Below, in pieces: positions 60,918 to 64,000 of a DNA stretch of 64,000 nt. This stretch comes from Echinicola strongylocentroti (GTDB lineage Bacteria; Bacteroidota; Bacteroidia; Cytophagales; Cyclobacteriaceae), in the NCBI RefSeq assembly GCF_003260975.1, contig NZ_CP030041.1, forward strand, positions 1,845,001-1,909,000, written 5' to 3'. The notes below the pieces were generated by a model. It worked only from the letters and a program-made list of their open reading frames with translations. It ran no database searches and was not told where the DNA came from. Positions within the stretch are counted from its first letter, which is position 1, and each line of letters begins with the position of its first letter. Position numbers and translations under genes: made by a program.

Positions 60918-61755
60918 AATGCCGTTTAGTTAAGGGGATTTCCTTCTTTTCATATACCTAAAAGTCCTTTTTTTGATTGACTTTGGCTGGGGAAACCTGA
61001 TCATCTTGGTGGATTTTATCCTTTTCCTTTTTTCCCCCGAAAGCCTTCGGGGCAGGCTATTGATGAAAAAAGAAAGAAAAAAATCTAGGCCGGTGGTCTG
61101 CCCTTTAAAATGGGACATAGATTTCCCATGCGACGTGGATCCGTCACCCATTTTAATTTCCACCCGATGGCTACGGCCTAAAAGTGAGTGGGTCTCGCTG
61201 TTCCACGACGCGAGCCAACTCCCTTTCTTAACGGCCTCCACCATCGACTGGAAAACAGGCATACCAAGGGCCGTAATAAGGAAGCGATACCTTTTTTGGC
61301 TCAGGGGGGCTTATAGTTCTCGCTCAACTTGGTTACTTAAGAAAATATACCACTACATGGAATAATGATGATAATTTATCCATAAGAAACTTATTAACCG
61401 GATCCGCCTTGCAGGTATTGGGCGTTAAGAAATTAAAAAGCGGGTGGGCAAAAAGGCAGGCTTGTTTGACGAAATGCTGCCCAAAAAGAATGTTGGCAGC
61501 TAAAGAAGGTTTACCTGGCTTTAGATAGGCCTGCTTGGCTTTAGACAGGAGGAGTTTGCCTGCATGAGGGGAGGTTTTAATTTTAGGCCAATAGATGCAC
61601 AGCGGCGGGGTTTTTTGGTTACTTTTTTGACCTGAAGCAAAAAAGTAACAAAGGTAAAGGGATGAAAAACACCTAGGAATTTAGCAAGAAAAATAACTGC
61701 CCAAGGAAAAAATATAGAACCAATATTTCCAAATACACACTAACTAAACGGCATT
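60918..61755. mobile_element. 838-bp terminal-inverted-repeat element, copy B
   Basis: AATGCCGTTTAGTTA is inverted at the far end (TAACTAAACGGCATT). It is similar to 38411-39097 along the whole element but has three extra segments: a CCCGAAAGCCTTCGGGG hairpin near 61036, roughly 90-100 bp near 61290-61390, and about 40 bp near 61503-61550 containing the duplicated CTGGCTTTAGATAGG-type unit. It has short opposing frames and no transposase. Confidence 0.75.
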
Positions 61756-61764
61756 GATTCCGGC

Positions 61765-62232
61765 TTAAAAAACAGGGAATTCCCGAATCTGCTGGTAAGC
61801 ACCTGAATCAGCATCGAACTGCAAGCAAATATGCTGCATGCCGTTACTTATGGCCATAAATTGAGCTTGTATGGTCTTATTGTACACGCAGACCTGTTCC
61901 ACGGTTTTTTGGTTGAGCTTCACTTCCGGAGCTTTACACTCGACCAGAAGAAAGGGAGCCCCTGACCGATCAAGCACAAGGATATCAAACCGCTTTTTTA
62001 AATGATTGTACTTCAGTCCTTTTTCCAGCGCAAAAAGACTTTTAGGATATTTTTTGAAAGCTACCAAATAATAAATGATATGCTGCCGCACCCATTCCTC
62101 AGGTGTCAAAACCAAATATTTCTTTCGTAAGGCGTCAAAAATAGTTAATTTCCCACCTTCTGCGGTAATTTGGAAATCAGTAGTTGGCAAATTAAGCGCA
62201 ACATTAAGAAAAGGATAATCTGCTGCTGTCAT
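61765..62232 (-). CDS. type I restriction enzyme R-like N-terminal domain protein (HSDR_N)
   Basis: The ATG giving MTAADYPFLNVALNLP is preferred to an in-frame TTG five codons upstream (155 residues). The protein is a stand-alone HSDR_N/PD-(D/E)xK-like domain: EEWVRQHIIYYL, then KKRFDILVLDRSGAPFLLVECKAPE, in which the Asp and E-x-K would bind metal, and LNQKTVEQVCVYN. No helicase, specificity or methylase gene is nearby, so it is not part of a restriction system here. It begins 52 bp from the divergent amidohydrolase start and ends against the 838-bp repeat. Confidence 0.85.
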   Translation of the reverse strand: MTAADYPFLNVALNLPTTDFQITAEGGKLTIFDALRKKYLVLTPEEWVRQHIIYYLVAFKKYPKSLFALEKGLKYNHLKKRFDILVLDRSGAPFLLVECKAPEVKLNQKTVEQVCVYNKTIQAQFMAISNGMQHICLQFDADSGAYQQIREFPVF

Positions 62233-62283
62233 GCCACAAATATCCAAGCTTATTAGATGATTTTAAAACTAAGTTCAACAAAA

Positions 62284-63915
62284 ATGAAAAGAATTTATTC
62301 CCTCCTGATCGGTTTATCCTTTTTGCTATTGGCCTGCAATAAAAAAGAGCCCGCCGACCTTATCGTCCACAACGGGCTAGTTTACACCGTCAACAGCGAT
62401 TTTGACCAAGCCACAGCCTTTGCTGTAAAGGACGGAAAATTCCTGGAAGTCAATTCCAATGAGAACATTCTCCAGAAATATTCCTCCTCAAAAACCATTG
62501 ACCTAGAAGGCCAATTTGTATACCCTGGGCTAATCGACGCACACACCCACTTTTATCGGTACGGTACTGGGCTCAAGGTAGCCGATCTCACGGGCATATC
62601 GTCCTTCCAATCCTTAGTAGAAACCGTCAAAGAGCACAGAAAAGAACACCCTGACCTAGCTTGGATACTGGGCAGGGGCTGGGACCAAAATTTATGGCCT
62701 GAAAAGGAATTTCCTGAAAAAAGCTTACTGGACAAGGCCTTTCCCGACACCCCTGTGCTACTTACCCGAATAGATGGGCACGCAGCCATAGCCAACCAAA
62801 AGGCGCTGGATCTCGGCGGCATATCGGCCAATACCTCTATCTTAGGAGGCAAAGTGATACTGAAAATAGGACAACCGACCGGTGTATTGATAGACAATGC
62901 CATCGATCAGGTATCTTCAAAAATCCCTGACATCACCATCGATGCCGCTCGTCAAGCGCTCTTGGACGCACAGAAAAATTGCTTCGCAGTGGGGCTGACC
63001 ACAGTGGTAGATGCCGGGCTGGACAAATCCACCATAGACCTCATCGAAAGCATGCAGCAGGAAGGTAGCCTCAAAATGCGCGTCTATGCCATGATCAACC
63101 CTACTGAGAAAAACAAAGCTCATTATTTCGAAAAAGGACCTTTCCAAAACGAATCACTTACCGTAAGGAGTTTTAAGATTTATGGAGATGGGGCTTTGGG
63201 ATCAAGGGGCGCATCACTCCTTGCACCGTACCATGACGCTCCCAACGAACTGGGCTTTCTCTTGAATACTCCCGAAAACTTCCTATCCCTGGCCCAGGAA
63301 ATCCACGCACATGGCTTCCAAATGAACACCCACTGCATTGGTGATTCAGCAAACAGAACCTTATTGGACATCTATGCAAAGGTGCTTATGGGAAAAAACG
63401 ATCAGCGGTGGAGGATCGAACATGCCCAAGTCGTCCACCCTCAAGATATCCAGAAATTTGCTAAATTCAACATCATCCCTTCCGTCCAACCTACCCATGC
63501 CACCTCCGACATGTACTGGGCAGAAGACCGACTAGGACACGAGCGGATCAAACATGCCTATACCTACAAAGACCTCATGCAACAGAATGGATTGATCGCA
63601 CTGGGAAGTGATTTCCCAGTAGAAAACATCAATCCACTATTTGGGTTTCATGCGGCCATTGCCCGTCAAGACGACAACAACTGGCCAAAAGGCGGATTCC
63701 AACCAGAAAACAGCCTCACTCGTGAACAAGCACTGAAGGGAATGACCATCTGGGCGGCATATGCCAATTTTGAAGAACACCTTAAAGGCAGCATTGAAAA
63801 AGGCAAGCTAGCAGACTTTATCATCACCAAAAAAGACCTGATGACAGCTCCAGAAGAAACCCTGAGGGACATCAAGGTACAAGCTACCTTCCTTGGAGGA
63901 GAAAAGGTGAATTAA
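62284..63915 (+). CDS. amidohydrolase family lipoprotein (YtcJ-like)
   Basis: The ATG giving MKRIYSLLIGLSFLLLACNK provides a lipoprotein signal with Cys18, so this start is preferred to an ATA nine codons upstream. The 543-residue protein matches the YtcJ-like amidohydrolases: NGLVYTVNSDFDQATAFAVKDGKF (composite beta domain), PGLIDAHTHFYRYG (metal His pair), RIDGHAAIANQKAL, MNTHCIGDSANRTLLDIY, WRIEHAQVVHPQD and ALGSDFPVENINPLFGFHAAIAR. These metal enzymes cleave amide or similar bonds in small molecules. The substrate is unknown. The surface location suggests use of an external compound. Confidence 0.9.
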   Translation: MKRIYSLLIGLSFLLLACNKKEPADLIVHNGLVYTVNSDFDQATAFAVKDGKFLEVNSNENILQKYSSSKTIDLEGQFVYPGLIDAHTHFYRYGTGLKVADLTGISSFQSLVETVKEHRKEHPDLAWILGRGWDQNLWPEKEFPEKSLLDKAFPDTPVLLTRIDGHAAIANQKALDLGGISANTSILGGKVILKIGQPTGVLIDNAIDQVSSKIPDITIDAARQALLDAQKNCFAVGLTTVVDAGLDKSTIDLIESMQQEGSLKMRVYAMINPTEKNKAHYFEKGPFQNESLTVRSFKIYGDGALGSRGASLLAPYHDAPNELGFLLNTPENFLSLAQEIHAHGFQMNTHCIGDSANRTLLDIYAKVLMGKNDQRWRIEHAQVVHPQDIQKFAKFNIIPSVQPTHATSDMYWAEDRLGHERIKHAYTYKDLMQQNGLIALGSDFPVENINPLFGFHAAIARQDDNNWPKGGFQPENSLTREQALKGMTIWAAYANFEEHLKGSIEKGKLADFIITKKDLMTAPEETLRDIKVQATFLGGEKVN

Positions 63916-63928
63916 GAACAGCTAAATT

Positions 63929-63950
63929 GAACCCGAAATAAGCATAAATT
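63929..63950. repeat. possible solo end of the 170-bp repeat family
   Basis: AACCCGAAATAAGCATAAATTG resembles the left end of the 170-bp element with several changes. The window stops before any partner end can be judged. Confidence 0.35.
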
Positions 63951-64000
63951 GTGTCGAAGACACATGGAAAGCTGGCATCAGTGACACATTCGCCCTACCT

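Noticed and set aside
1..64000. CRISPR array, prophage or integrative element
   Set aside because: No regularly spaced repeats, cas, integrase, relaxase, capsid or transposase genes are seen in the window.

Overview
The window looks like chromosome of a Cytophagales-type Bacteroidota, most like the Cyclobacteriaceae (Echinicola or Cyclobacterium relatives). This rests on gene content and control signals: an ExbB/small membrane protein/ExbD/ExbD operon, LptD and a porin-like outer-membrane barrel, a DAHP synthase-chorismate mutase fusion, a lysyl-tRNA synthetase with a C-terminal extension, little Shine-Dalgarno signal, and promoters of the Bacteroidota form (TTG near -33, TAnnTTTG near -7). 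No rRNA, CRISPR array, prophage or complete insertion sequence is visible. One tRNA gene (Ser, anticodon GGA) is present.

Layout. 0-11 kb: end of an outer-membrane barrel gene; rpoN with a PAP2-like membrane protein and a crotonase; asnS; MFS transporter plus NAD(P)HX repair enzyme; the exb operon. 11-20 kb: tRNA-Ser; asparaginase, TatD, a processive glycosyltransferase and a NodB-type deacetylase; a SpoIIE-type phosphatase, a small protein and a second processive glycosyltransferase; ruvC; thiL. 20-30 kb: a probably acquired cation transporter beside methylmalonyl-CoA epimerase, iscA-like, gcvT, comB-like, a biotin cluster (bioF, bioD, a ketoacyl-synthase-like gene), a MazG-like gene and a twin-ABC ATPase. 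30-42 kb: dtd, membrane and stress-type small genes, a second IscA-like gene, a WD40-DivIVA-FolB-DUF4268 operon, a phosphopantetheinyl transferase, a SirB1-type protein and a carboxylase beta subunit. 42-52 kb: amidase, lptD, arginine deiminase, M13 peptidase, lysS and proline dehydrogenase. 52.6-59.4 kb: a six-gene aromatic amino acid operon. 59.4-64 kb: substrate-binding protein, a stack of repeats, an HSDR_N protein and an amidohydrolase.

The two strongest regulatory finds are: (1) a complete transcription attenuator in front of the aromatic operon, with a 27-residue leader peptide containing YFTFFFFYF, a terminator with a GAAA loop, and a mutually exclusive antiterminator; (2) a candidate small RNA at about 60234-60395 on the minus strand with its own -7 box and terminator. 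The leader peptide and bioF both start 5-6 bases after their -7 boxes, so both mRNAs may be leaderless.

The intergenic space is rich in dispersed palindromic repeats. The most striking is a 170-bp element present in four nearly identical copies (5369, 21999, 28498, 60747), with 19-bp imperfect terminal inverted repeats and nested internal pairing along most of its length. A degenerate copy lies inside the aromatic operon and shorter relics lie elsewhere. A second, larger element (687 and 838 bp) with 15-bp terminal inverted repeats sits directly against 170-bp family ends at both of its locations.
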